In this document: positions 35,155-42,094 of the stretch, piece after piece
Layout: each line of letters opens with the position of its first letter
Position numbering within the stretch: the first letter of the stretch is position 1
Origin: DAOUMF01 sp034408935
GTDB lineage: Bacteria; Chloroflexota; Dehalococcoidia; SM23-28-2; RBG-16-64-32
DNA: 64,000 bases
Direction of reading: 5' to 3'
Assembly (NCBI GenBank): GCA_034408935.1
Contig: DAOUMV010000015.1
Span: 3,438-67,437, forward strand
Program-made: the position numbers and the translations under genes
The notes under the pieces: generated by a model
Told to the model about the DNA's origin: nothing
Database searches by the model: none
Seen by the model: only the letters and a program-made list of their open reading frames with translations

Positions 35155-36273
35155 TTAGGCTAGGGGCTTAGTCATGGCAAGGTCTTCGAAGGCCTCAATT
35201 CCCTTCTCTCTGATCATCGGCAGGAAGGTGACCGGGTCCAGGCAAGCCTCCGGCGCGTACACACCACCTTTTTCGACGGTCAGCTCTTTGCGGCCGAGCA
35301 TCTGTGCCCCCACGGACAGACAGAGGCCTGTGGCCTCGCGCATCCGACCTATGCCGCACACCATGCGATGGACCTTCTCGCCGTCCTTCTCGCCCCAGAC
35401 GTCGACGCGTAGCGCTCCCGGCGTCGGCTGCCGTCGGCCAGTGAGACGCTCGATGGGCGCGAGAAGACGGGCCGTCCAGTCGATGCGCCTGTCGCTGGCG
35501 AAGAAGCCCCACCGAGCAGGCCATATGAACAGGTGGGCACCCCGACCGAAGCCCATGAAGAAGTTGCACTCGTCCAGGCCGCGGAGGGAGCGAGGGACCG
35601 TTACGGGCTCGGCATGGCCCATGTTCCAGACCTTGATGCGACCGAAACGGGGGAACTCCACCACGCGCTCCTCCTTGCATGCTGGCATCATCCCCGGTCT
35701 CCTCCAGCGCCAGAGTGCAACCTCGCCGCTGATGATGTACATCATGTGCTTGAATACGGCCTCGCCTCCGCCCCCGGTCAGGGGCTGGTACACGTTTACG
35801 TCGACCCGCCGCGCCTTATCCATCTGCCCAGCCAGGTGGCGGATGGCAACGTTAGAGAGGCCCGGGCTGGTGCCGAGACCGGTGATGATCGTGCGGCCGA
35901 CCTCCCGAGCAGGTTTATCAAGTTCGTCCAGGACAGCCTGGGCGGCGCTCCAGTCGTCGCAGATGCTGGCGTAGTCGACGCCCGCTTCGATCGCCGCCCG
36001 AGCCAGCCTGGTCTCGAAGCGGAAGAAGGGCCCCAGGGCGGAAGCGACGACATCGTAGCCCCGCATCGCCTCGACGACGGCGGCGTGGTCGTTGGCGTCC
36101 ACCGCCTTGACGTCGACCGCAGTTCCCTGGCCTCGCAGCGTCGCGGCGATCTTTCCAGCGGCGTTCGCATCGCGGTCAGCGATGGTCACCTGCTCGACGC
36201 CGGACGAGCCCGCCAGGTCCTCGACGGCCCTGCTGCCCATGTCTCCGGCGCCACCGAAAACGATGATCTTCAT
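35155..36273 (-). CDS. Saccharopine dehydrogenase-like NAD(P)-binding protein
   Basis: A 372-residue protein with an N-terminal Rossmann motif (KIIVFGGAGDMGSRAVEDLA), then the AAVVEAMRGYDVVASALGPF and GVDYASICDDW blocks typical of saccharopine dehydrogenase and related reductases (lysine metabolism, carboxynorspermidine synthesis). The C-terminal part (RRVDVNVYQPLTGGGGEAVF, LRVDVWGEKDGEKV) is the family's alpha/beta domain. It lacks features that would fix the substrate, so the general family name is used. The cytoplasmic location is inferred from the absence of a signal peptide. It starts with ATG after AGGAGG and has the same orientation as yjbQ downstream. Confidence 0.8.
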   Translation of the reverse strand: MKIIVFGGAGDMGSRAVEDLAGSSGVEQVTIADRDANAAGKIAATLRGQGTAVDVKAVDANDHAAVVEAMRGYDVVASALGPFFRFETRLARAAIEAGVDYASICDDWSAAQAVLDELDKPAREVGRTIITGLGTSPGLSNVAIRHLAGQMDKARRVDVNVYQPLTGGGGEAVFKHMMYIISGEVALWRWRRPGMMPACKEERVVEFPRFGRIKVWNMGHAEPVTVPRSLRGLDECNFFMGFGRGAHLFIWPARWGFFASDRRIDWTARLLAPIERLTGRRQPTPGALRVDVWGEKDGEKVHRMVCGIGRMREATGLCLSVGAQMLGRKELTVEKGGVYAPEACLDPVTFLPMIREKGIEAFEDLAMTKPLA

Positions 36274-36423
36274 GCCTGTCCTCCTTTAGCCCGGCGCGAG
36301 CTGCGATGGCTCGGTCACGCTTATCGCGTAGTATAGTGGATGCGCGGCTCCATGGCGGCATCTATTCTACGCCATCGCAGACCGGTTCCCAACGGTGGAC
36401 TTCGGCCTCAGACGTTGCTGCCG

Positions 36424-36900
36424 CTATTCACGCCCCGGGATCACGACAGGGCACTCCGGCCACGTAATCCAACCTGTCGCCCTCGCGGTTTCTCTCTGAC
36501 CGACAGCATCGGTCAATATGAGCACGTATTTTAGCTGCTGCCGGCCCTCCCGACATCGCGGCTCGTCCAGCAGGGAGCCCGCTCGACTCCAGACGGAGTA
36601 GGTCTTCGGATCCGATGGCGGGTCCGAATACTCTCTCCGCACGATGCCCATGATCGGCTCGCAGCCGCCGGATGCCGCCCATTCGACCGTCACCTCGAAG
36701 CTGACCTCGTCGGACAGCCCGTTGGTTACCTCATCTACCCAGATCTCAAGGCCAAGGCGCTCCAGGCGCGGGCAGCCGTCGACGTAAGGCGTATCAGGAT
36801 GATCGAACGGCGGCAACTCCCGCGACGCAGCCACGCTGAAATAGACCCCGGCCGCCAATATCAGGAGGACGCACGCGCCGAGGATCGTCTGCCGAGACAT
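36424..36900 (-). CDS. Hypothetical exported or membrane-anchored protein
   Basis: A 158-residue protein with one N-terminal membrane segment (MSRQTILGACVLLILAAGVY), possibly an uncleaved anchor. The mature part (about 40-158) has four cysteines (DGCPRLERL, SGGCEPIMG, EPRCREG, WPECPVV) that could form two disulfides outside the membrane, and a beta-rich pattern (SFEVTVEWAA, KYVLILTDAVG). I do not recognise the family. The start at 36900 is chosen because a longer frame would run through the tRNA-Met gene just upstream. Confidence 0.6.
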   Translation of the reverse strand: MSRQTILGACVLLILAAGVYFSVAASRELPPFDHPDTPYVDGCPRLERLGLEIWVDEVTNGLSDEVSFEVTVEWAASGGCEPIMGIVRREYSDPPSDPKTYSVWSRAGSLLDEPRCREGRQQLKYVLILTDAVGQRETARATGWITWPECPVVIPGRE

Positions 36901-36938
36901 CCTCAACGTTAATCGCCCCCTCTGAGATCCAAGTGCGC

Positions 36939-37014
36939 TGGTGGCAGGGGCGGGATTCGAACCCGCGACACATGGCTTATGAAGCCACTGCTCTAACCGC
37001 TGAGCTACCCTGCC
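36939..37014 (-). tRNA. tRNA-Met (anticodon CAT)
   Basis: The acceptor stem is GGCAGGG/CCCTGCC, the D-stem GCTC/GAGC, the anticodon stem GTGGC/GCCAT with loop TTCATAA (anticodon 36979-36981), the T-stem GCGGG/CCCGC, and CCA is encoded. It is an elongator type; a lysidine-modified tRNA-Ile2 cannot be excluded from sequence alone. Confidence 0.92.
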
Positions 37015-37087
37015 ACGCATGGCGAGTGTAGCAACGGGAGGACGCGCTGGTCAACGAATGCCCCAGCCCACGCACAGCGAGGCGCCG

Positions 37088-37117
37088 TTGAGGGGCCGCC
37101 TCCGCCCGCGATAGAAT
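37088..37117 (+). promoter_or_regulatory. uvrC promoter, near-leaderless
   Basis: TTGAGG (37088-37093) and TAGAAT (37112-37117) are 18 bp apart. The -10 element ends only nine bases before the ATG at 37127, and no Shine-Dalgarno sequence is present, so the transcript would have almost no leader. Confidence 0.5.
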
Positions 37118-37126
37118 GTGTGTGCG

Positions 37127-39010
37127 ATGGCCACCGACCGGACAGTCGCCCGTATGGGCGCGCCCCCGAACCAGCTCCTCGACCAGGTGCGCGCCCTGCC
37201 CACCCGGCCGGGCGTGTACATCTTTCGCGACGCCAAGGGCGGCGTCATCTACGTGGGCAAGGCGGCGTCCCTGAGGAGCCGCGTGCGCTCCTACTTCGGC
37301 TCGCCGCACAGCCTCGAGCCCAAGACGCGCCGCCTGGTCGGCAGCATCGCCGAGATCGAGCATGTGGTAACGGCCAGCGCCCAGGAGGCACTCATCCTGG
37401 AGGCGAGCCTGGTCAAGCGCTACCAGCCGCACTTCAACATCCGGCTCAAGGACGACAAGCACTACCCCTACCTGAAGATCGACCTGTCATCGGAGTGGCC
37501 GAGGGTGGAGATCACACGCCGAGTGCTGGACGACGGCGCCCGCTACTTCGGGCCCTACGCCTCGGCGGGATCGGTCCGGCACACCCTTGACCTCGTGAAG
37601 AAACTCTTCCCCTGGCGGTCGTGCACGAAGGCGATCACCGGCGACGACCCACGCCCGTGTCTTGACTACTACATCCACCGCTGCATCGCTCCCTGCGCCT
37701 CCCTCTGCTCCAAGGAGGAGTACGATGACGTGATCCGCCAGGTGATCCTCTTCCTGGAGGGGCGCACCCAGGAGGTGACCCGCGACCTCCGCCTCCAGAT
37801 GGGGCAGGCGTCGGAGGAGCTCGATTTCGAGCGGGCGGCCCTCCTGCGCGATCAGGTCCGCGCCATCGAGCGGACTACGGAGCGGCAGCTCATGGAGATG
37901 CCGGAGCGAGTGGACGTGGACGTCTTCGGCCTGGCGCGGGAGAACGCGGAGGCCTGCGTGCAGGTGTTCTTCGTGCGCCGGGGCAACGTCATCGGCCGCG
38001 ACAACTTCGCCCTCGACGGCACCGCCGACGAGCCGGAGGCGGACGTCCTGGCCAGCTTCCTCAAGCAGTTCTACCAGTCGGCAGCGTATGTGCCGCAGCG
38101 GGTGCTCCTCCCCTTCCCCGTTACCGACCAGCCCCTCATCGAGGAGTGGCTATCGCAGCGGCGCGGCAAACGTGCGCGGGTGTTGGCGCCGCAGCGGGGC
38201 GACAAGCGGGCGCTGGTGCAGACGGCAACCGACAACGCCCGCGAGTCGCTCCAGATGGCGCGGGCCCGCTGGCTGGCCGACGAGGGCAAGGCCCGCAAGG
38301 CGCTGGCGGAGCTTCAGGAGGAGTTGAACCTGCCCTCGTTACCCCGGCGCATCGAGTGCTACGACATCTCGAACATACAGGGCGCCGCCGCCGTGGGGTC
38401 GATGGTGGTGTTCGGCGACGGGCGCCCGCGGCCGGCGGAGTACCGTCGCTTCCGCATCAAGTCCGTCGCCGGGGCCGACGACTTCGCCATGCTGCAGGAG
38501 GTGCTGCGCCGCCGCTTCAAGCGGGCGGGCGAGGTGATGGAGGAGCGGGCAAAGGCAGGGGCCGACGGCGACGAGTCGTTCGGGGCGGTGCCGGATCTGG
38601 TGATCGTGGACGGGGGCAAGGGCCAGGTGTCGGCGGCCCACGACGAGATGCGCAACCTGGGCGTCGGGAACATCCCCCTGGCGGGGCTGGCGAAGCGGTT
38701 CGAGGAGTTGTTCGTGAAGGACGTGTCGGAGCCGATAGTGCTGCCGCGGACGTCGCAGGCCCTCTACCTGGTGCAGCGCATCCGCGACGAGGCACACCGC
38801 TTTGCGATAACGTACCACCGCAAGGTGCGGGCGAAGGCAGGGATGCGATCGGCGCTGGACGCCGTGCCGGGGGTGGGGCCGAAGCGGAAGAAGGCGCTGC
38901 TGCGGAAGTTCGGGTCGGTGAAGGCGATCCGCGAGGCGGGGGTGGAGGAGATCGCGGCGACGCCGGGGTTCACGCGGTCGCTGGCGGAGAAGGTGCTGGC
39001 GGGGCTGTGA
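37127..39010 (+). CDS. uvrC: UvrABC system protein C
   Basis: UvrC makes both incisions around damaged DNA in nucleotide excision repair, acting with UvrB. Domains in order: N-terminal GIY-YIG nuclease (RPGVYIFRDAKGGVIYVGKA, about residues 25-100), a Cys-rich linker (CLDYYIHRCIAPCASLC), the UVR motif that contacts UvrB (LDFERAALLRDQVRAIER, near 230), the RNase H-like endonuclease domain (IECYDISNIQGAAAVGSMVV, then LVIVDGGKGQ), and two helix-hairpin-helix motifs at the end (VPGVGPKRKKALLRKFGSV and the TPGFTRSLAEKVLAGL tail). All key features are present at 627 residues. The start could be the GTG at 37118. The coding sequence for the last 28 residues is repeated downstream at 39168-39255, and its last eight codons at 39751-39777. 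Confidence 0.95.
   Translation: MATDRTVARMGAPPNQLLDQVRALPTRPGVYIFRDAKGGVIYVGKAASLRSRVRSYFGSPHSLEPKTRRLVGSIAEIEHVVTASAQEALILEASLVKRYQPHFNIRLKDDKHYPYLKIDLSSEWPRVEITRRVLDDGARYFGPYASAGSVRHTLDLVKKLFPWRSCTKAITGDDPRPCLDYYIHRCIAPCASLCSKEEYDDVIRQVILFLEGRTQEVTRDLRLQMGQASEELDFERAALLRDQVRAIERTTERQLMEMPERVDVDVFGLARENAEACVQVFFVRRGNVIGRDNFALDGTADEPEADVLASFLKQFYQSAAYVPQRVLLPFPVTDQPLIEEWLSQRRGKRARVLAPQRGDKRALVQTATDNARESLQMARARWLADEGKARKALAELQEELNLPSLPRRIECYDISNIQGAAAVGSMVVFGDGRPRPAEYRRFRIKSVAGADDFAMLQEVLRRRFKRAGEVMEERAKAGADGDESFGAVPDLVIVDGGKGQVSAAHDEMRNLGVGNIPLAGLAKRFEELFVKDVSEPIVLPRTSQALYLVQRIRDEAHRFAITYHRKVRAKAGMRSALDAVPGVGPKRKKALLRKFGSVKAIREAGVEEIAATPGFTRSLAEKVLAGL
38923..39010 (+). repeat. uvrC 3'-end repeat, copy 1 (in the functional gene)
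   Basis: These 88 nt encode the last 28 residues (AIREAGVEEIAATPGFTRSL, then AEKVLAGL) and the TGA stop. Copy 2 at 39168-39255 has the same length and the same amino acids. Confidence 0.9.
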
Positions 39011-39018
39011 CGACGGCT

Positions 39019-39155
39019 GTCATCCTGAGCGCAGCGAAGGATCTCACCATTGGCGATGAAGGACGCCAGGCTCCTTCGGATGCTTGCCCCACCCCAGATT
39101 CCTTCGCGGAGCATCGTTCTGGCGCGTTGCACATCCAATCGCCGCTCAGAATGAC
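39019..39155. repeat. REP-like element inserted after uvrC
   Basis: The element begins GTCATCCTGAGCGCAGCGAA and ends CGCTCAGAATGAC, an inverted match to its start. An internal AGATTCCTTCGC pairs with the GCGAAGGATCT of the left arm. It fills the space between uvrC and the second copy of the uvrC tail. Confidence 0.6.
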
Positions 39156-39167
39156 GAGAAAGGGAAC

Positions 39168-39255
39168 GGCGATCCGTGAGGCCGGGGTGGAGGAGATCGC
39201 GGCGACGCCGGGGTTCACCCGCTCCCTGGCGGAGAAGGTTCTAGCGGGGCTGTAG
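39168..39255 (+). pseudogene. uvrC 3'-end repeat, copy 2 (detached C-terminal fragment)
   Basis: The 88 nt align to 38923-39010 without gaps. The 28 encoded residues are identical, although seven codons differ, all synonymously (for example CGC/CGT, GCG/GCC, CTG/CTA), and the stop is TAG instead of TGA. Simple local duplication with drift would also give amino-acid changes, so this copy probably once served as a working uvrC end or came from another uvrC allele. It has no start codon and is not expected to be translated. Confidence 0.9.
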
Positions 39256-39288
39256 TGACTGCTTTCGATACATGATGGAGGACGCGAA

Positions 39289-39744
39289 TTGGCTGGCCCA
39301 ATACCGAGATACTATCCATTCATTGTAAAGACAGTTCAGGAGCGCTATGACGATGAATGTTGGCCATGGCCAGGCGGCCGTAATCGTGCCGGCTACGGCT
39401 ACCTTCGCTACAGAGGGCGATACCTGAAAGCTGCTGACGTGGCATATGAAGCGCGCTTCGGTCCGTATTCGAGAGGGCTCGTGCTGGACCACAAATGCCG
39501 AAACAAGGGTTGCTGGAATCCCGCTCACTTGGAGCCCGTCTCTCCTCGTGAGAATACACGGCGAGCTTTCAGCGACCAAGAAATTGTGCGGGCGAAAATT
39601 CCCGAGCCCCGAACCTACACCCTGTTGCTGCAACTAGATACTCACACTGGCGAGCGTCTTGAGATGCTCGCACGCAACAGAGGGATGGCACACGAAAGCC
39701 TGGCCCGCATGTGGCTCTTGGAGCGCCTGGACCAAGAGGGATAA
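39289..39744 (+). CDS. Standalone HNH endonuclease with C-terminal ribbon-helix-helix-like tail
   Basis: A 151-residue HNH-family nuclease of the kind found in homing elements and phages. A TTG start follows GGAGG with 7-nt spacing. CWPWPGGRNRAGYGYLRYRG near residue 24 is typical of the N-terminal part of these HNH proteins. The HNH core is LVLDHKCRNKGCWNPAHLEP, with Asp67-His68, Asn77 and His80, and Cys70/Cys75 probably shaping a zinc site. Residues 108-150 (TLLLQLDTHTGERLEMLARN and following) look like a strand-helix-helix DNA-binding tail. The gene lies between copies 2 and 3 of the uvrC 3' end and is less GC-rich than uvrC, which points to a mobile nuclease that targets the uvrC 3' end. 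Activity and target are inferred. Confidence 0.82.
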   Translation: MAGPIPRYYPFIVKTVQERYDDECWPWPGGRNRAGYGYLRYRGRYLKAADVAYEARFGPYSRGLVLDHKCRNKGCWNPAHLEPVSPRENTRRAFSDQEIVRAKIPEPRTYTLLLQLDTHTGERLEMLARNRGMAHESLARMWLLERLDQEG

Positions 39745-39750
39745 AGCTAG

Positions 39751-39777
39751 GCGGAGAAGGTGCTCGCGGGGCTATAG
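39751..39777 (+). pseudogene. uvrC 3'-end repeat, copy 3 (last 8 codons and stop)
   Basis: The 27 nt encode AEKVLAGL and a TAG stop, identical in protein to the UvrC end, with synonymous changes at two leucine codons. It starts 6 bp after the HNH stop codon. Confidence 0.8.
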
Positions 39778-39780
39778 GCC

Positions 39781-40269
39781 CTAGGGCGTCGGCGTCGCGG
39801 TTGGGCTCGCCTCGGGGGTGGGGGTAGCGGCCGGGGTGTTCTCGCTGAGGGTCTGCATGTAGGCGATGATGTCCTCGATGTCCTCGTCGGTCAGGGTGGA
39901 GAAGGTGGGCATGACCGCGTCGAAGCCCTGCACCAGCTTGAGCGTGGGGTCGAGGATCGACTCCCGCACGTAGGCTTCGTCGACAACCACTTCGGTGCCA
40001 TCATTGAGGGTTTCGGTCTTGCCGAAGAGGTCCAGCCAGGAGGGCCCCTGGGTGACCACACCCGTGGTGGTGTGGCAGGCGGCGCAGCCGAACGAGGTGG
40101 CGATCTCCTGGCCCCGCTCCCAGGGCTCGGCGGCCACCTCTTCCTCGGCTTCTCCCTCCTGGATGCCGCTCTCGGAAACGAAGGCGAGGACGAAGGTAGC
40201 CACCACGGCGGCAAGGACAAAGGAGACGAGAACCTCTCCCAGGGGCAGCTTCGTGGCGTCAAGCTTCAT
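39781..40269 (-). CDS. Membrane-anchored c-type cytochrome
   Basis: A 162-residue single-heme electron carrier on the outer face of the membrane. Residues 11-32 are an N-terminal membrane anchor. Cys62-x2-Cys65-His66 (CAACH) binds heme and Met120 in AVMPTF is the likely sixth ligand. The surrounding blocks (GPSWLDLFGKTETLNDGTEV, ILDPTLKLVQGFDAVMPTF, LTDEDIEDIIAYMQTLS) match the cytochrome c domain found at the end of subunit II of caa3-type oxidases. The tail is Pro-Thr rich. No other oxidase gene is next to it. Its stop codon is 3 bp from the third uvrC tail copy. Confidence 0.88.
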   Translation of the reverse strand: MKLDATKLPLGEVLVSFVLAAVVATFVLAFVSESGIQEGEAEEEVAAEPWERGQEIATSFGCAACHTTTGVVTQGPSWLDLFGKTETLNDGTEVVVDEAYVRESILDPTLKLVQGFDAVMPTFSTLTDEDIEDIIAYMQTLSENTPAATPTPEASPTATPTP

Positions 40270-40360
40270 GTCAGGGCGGTTTGCCTTCCGGCAGCCAAGC
40301 TCTACGGCCTACATCCATATATAACTCATCGAGCGCTCAGGCGCCAGATGCCCATGCCCT

Positions 40361-40428
40361 GGTCGAGGCCTGTCCTGAGCCCGTCCTGAACCTGTCGAAG
40401 GGCTTGTCGAAGAGCAGGGGCCTCGACC
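40361..40428. repeat. REP-like element with terminal inverted repeats (copy 2)
   Basis: Perfect 10-bp ends GGTCGAGGCC/GGCCTCGACC (40361-40370 and 40419-40428) enclose CCTGTCCTGAGC, GTCCTGAACCTGTCGAAGGG and CTTGTCGAAG. It shares its core with 13935-13972. Its right end reaches the stop codon of the DUF72 gene. Confidence 0.7.
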
Positions 40429-41177
40429 TACGGGGACGGGCACGACACGTCCAGCAGGTCGGAAAGCGTGCGCGCGTTGGCGATAGCGTAGCCCTCGGCG
40501 TCGTTGTTGAAGTAGATGTAGAGCTCGTCCACTTCTCGGGCTAGGTCACGCAGGCGTGCGGCCCAGGCCTCCAGCATCTCGTCGGTGTAGTTGCTGGCGT
40601 AGAGGGCCTCGGAGCCGTGGAAGCGGACGTAGGCGAAGGGCGCCGTGGCCAGGAGAGGACACTCCAGGCCCACCATGTCGAACGAGCAGAAGGCGGCACC
40701 GTAGCCACGCAGCAGGTCGGCCGTCTCATCGACGAACCACGAGGCGTGACGGAACTCGATAGCATGGAGGAGATCGCCGGGCAGCAGGGGCAGGAACGCC
40801 TCCAGCCGGGCCACGTTCTCCGCGGTACGGTGGAAGCCGGGCGGGAGCTGGTAGAGCAGCGGGCCAAGGCGATCACCGAGGAGTCGGGCGCCGGAGAGGA
40901 CGCGGTCGAGGGGCTCCTGGGGGTCGTTCAGGCGCCGTACGTGGGTGAGAAAGCGGCTGGCCTTTACGGCGAAGCGGAACCTCTGCGGGGTCTTAGTGCG
41001 CCACAGCTCCCAGGTGCTCGTCTTGGGCTGGCGGTAGAAGCTGGCGTTGAGCTCCACCGTGGGGAAGTGTCCAGCGTAGTGGGAAAGCCATTCTCGAGGC
41101 GACATCTCCTGGGGATAGAAGTCGCCCCGCCAGTGGGAATAGTGCCAGCCTGACGTGCCGATCCAGAAGCGGGCCAT
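40428..41177 (-). CDS. DUF72 family protein
   Basis: A 249-residue cytoplasmic TIM-barrel-like protein of the DUF72 (YecE) family, whose role is not known. Family marks are FWIGTSGWHYSHWRGDFYP at the N-terminus, HFPTVELNASFYRQPK, RFRFAVKASRFLTHVRRL, LGPLLYQLPPGF, IEFRHASWF, FAYVRFHGSEALY and YIYFNNDAEGYAIANA near the end. The ATG at 41177 is chosen because it starts this conserved block; the in-frame extension upstream overlaps the promoter of pcm. The stop codon lies at the edge of a REP-like element. It is divergent from pcm. Confidence 0.9.
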   Translation of the reverse strand: MARFWIGTSGWHYSHWRGDFYPQEMSPREWLSHYAGHFPTVELNASFYRQPKTSTWELWRTKTPQRFRFAVKASRFLTHVRRLNDPQEPLDRVLSGARLLGDRLGPLLYQLPPGFHRTAENVARLEAFLPLLPGDLLHAIEFRHASWFVDETADLLRGYGAAFCSFDMVGLECPLLATAPFAYVRFHGSEALYASNYTDEMLEAWAARLRDLAREVDELYIYFNNDAEGYAIANARTLSDLLDVSCPSP

Positions 41178-41198
41178 GGCCGCACCGATTATATCAAG

Positions 41199-41207
41199 TG
41201 CTATACT
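41199..41207 (+). promoter_or_regulatory. Extended -10 promoter of pcm
   Basis: TGC-TATACT (41199-41207) is an extended -10 element without a clear -35 box. It ends 18 bases before the pcm ATG. Confidence 0.45.
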
Positions 41208-41225
41208 CCAAACTGGGGATAGAGA

Positions 41226-41888
41226 ATGCCAACCCTCATCGAACACCTCAGCCGCTCCAAGACGGCCCTGCTGGCCGAGCTGGCCCTGGACGTGAGCAGT
41301 CAGCGGGTGCTGGACGCCATCGCCAGGGTGCCGCGAGAGCGGTTCGTGCCCGAGGATGTGCGCATCCACGCCTACGAGAACCGTCCCCTGCCCATCGGCT
41401 ACGGCCAGACGATATCGCAGCCGCTAATCGTGGCGCTGATGACACAGGCGCTGGAGCTGGTGGGCAACGAAAGGGTGCTGGAGATAGGTACCGGCTCAGG
41501 CTACCAGGCGGCGCTGCTCTCGCACCTGTCAGGGGAGGTGTTCAGCGTCGAGCGGGTCGCCCAGTTGGCGCAGAGGGCCCAGCGGACCCTGGGGGAGCTG
41601 GAGCTGACCAACGTGCGAGTCCGGGTAGCCGGCGACACGTTGGGTTGGCCGGAGGAGGCCCCCTACGACGCAATCATCGTGACCGCGGGCGCTCCCCGGG
41701 TGCCACAGGAACTGCTGGAGCAGTTGGCTGCGGGCGGGCGGATGGTAGTCCCCGTAGGCAGCCGGGACCTCCAGGAGCTGGTGAGGGTCGTGGAGAGCCC
41801 AGAGGGGCAAGCGATGACCAATCTGGGCCCCTGCCGGTTCGTGCCCCTCATGGGCGCCGGGGCCTGGTCGGAAGAGATCCCGTACTGA
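41226..41888 (+). CDS. pcm: Protein-L-isoaspartate O-methyltransferase
   Basis: A 220-residue cytoplasmic enzyme that methylates L-isoaspartyl residues in damaged proteins, using SAM, to start their repair. Conserved blocks: PRERFVPEDVRIHAYENRPL, the GYGQTISQPLIVALMTQAL segment, SAM-binding VLEIGTGSGYQAALL, VRVAGDTLGWPEEAPYDAII, and LLEQLAAGGRMVVPVG. The length is typical and the start is fixed by the short distance to an extended -10 promoter. A hairpin terminator follows the stop. Confidence 0.93.
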   Translation: MPTLIEHLSRSKTALLAELALDVSSQRVLDAIARVPRERFVPEDVRIHAYENRPLPIGYGQTISQPLIVALMTQALELVGNERVLEIGTGSGYQAALLSHLSGEVFSVERVAQLAQRAQRTLGELELTNVRVRVAGDTLGWPEEAPYDAIIVTAGAPRVPQELLEQLAAGGRMVVPVGSRDLQELVRVVESPEGQAMTNLGPCRFVPLMGAGAWSEEIPY

Positions 41889-41905
41889 AGGCTTCGAGCG
41901 CAGCC

Positions 41906-41927
41906 TGCCGCCGTGAGCGCGGCGGCA
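41906..41927 (+). terminator. pcm terminator hairpin
   Basis: The 7-bp stem TGCCGCC/GGCGGCA with an 8-nt loop lies 17 nt after the pcm stop and is followed by a short T-rich stretch. Confidence 0.55.
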
Positions 41928-41928
41928 A

Positions 41929-42082
41929 CGTTATTTGCTCGCCAAACGCCAGCAAAGCTGATTTGGAAACCGTTAACTGGAAAGGTGATGACGCGTTCTC
42001 CTCATTAACGGCACCGTCCGGCGCACTTTTTTGAAAATTGTCCGGCGCCCAGCGTTACAGCGGCTGGACAAGGAAAGGAGGT
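41929..42082. other. AT-rich pocket with short repeats before the Xer gene
   Basis: This stretch is less GC-rich than its surroundings. It has an inverted pair CCGTTAA/TTAACGG (41970-41976, 42005-42011) and a direct repeat GTCCGGCGC on either side of a T6-containing segment (about 42016-42047), then an AAGGAGG ribosome site. Its role is not known; a leader or recombination site is possible. Confidence 0.35.
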
Positions 42083-42094
42083 GACAATAAAATC

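Noticed and set aside
38146..39255. Single long frame through the end of uvrC into the second tail
   Set aside because: It is read in a different frame from uvrC for most of its length and gives Gly/Arg/Pro-rich low-complexity sequence; only the tail part is meaningful.
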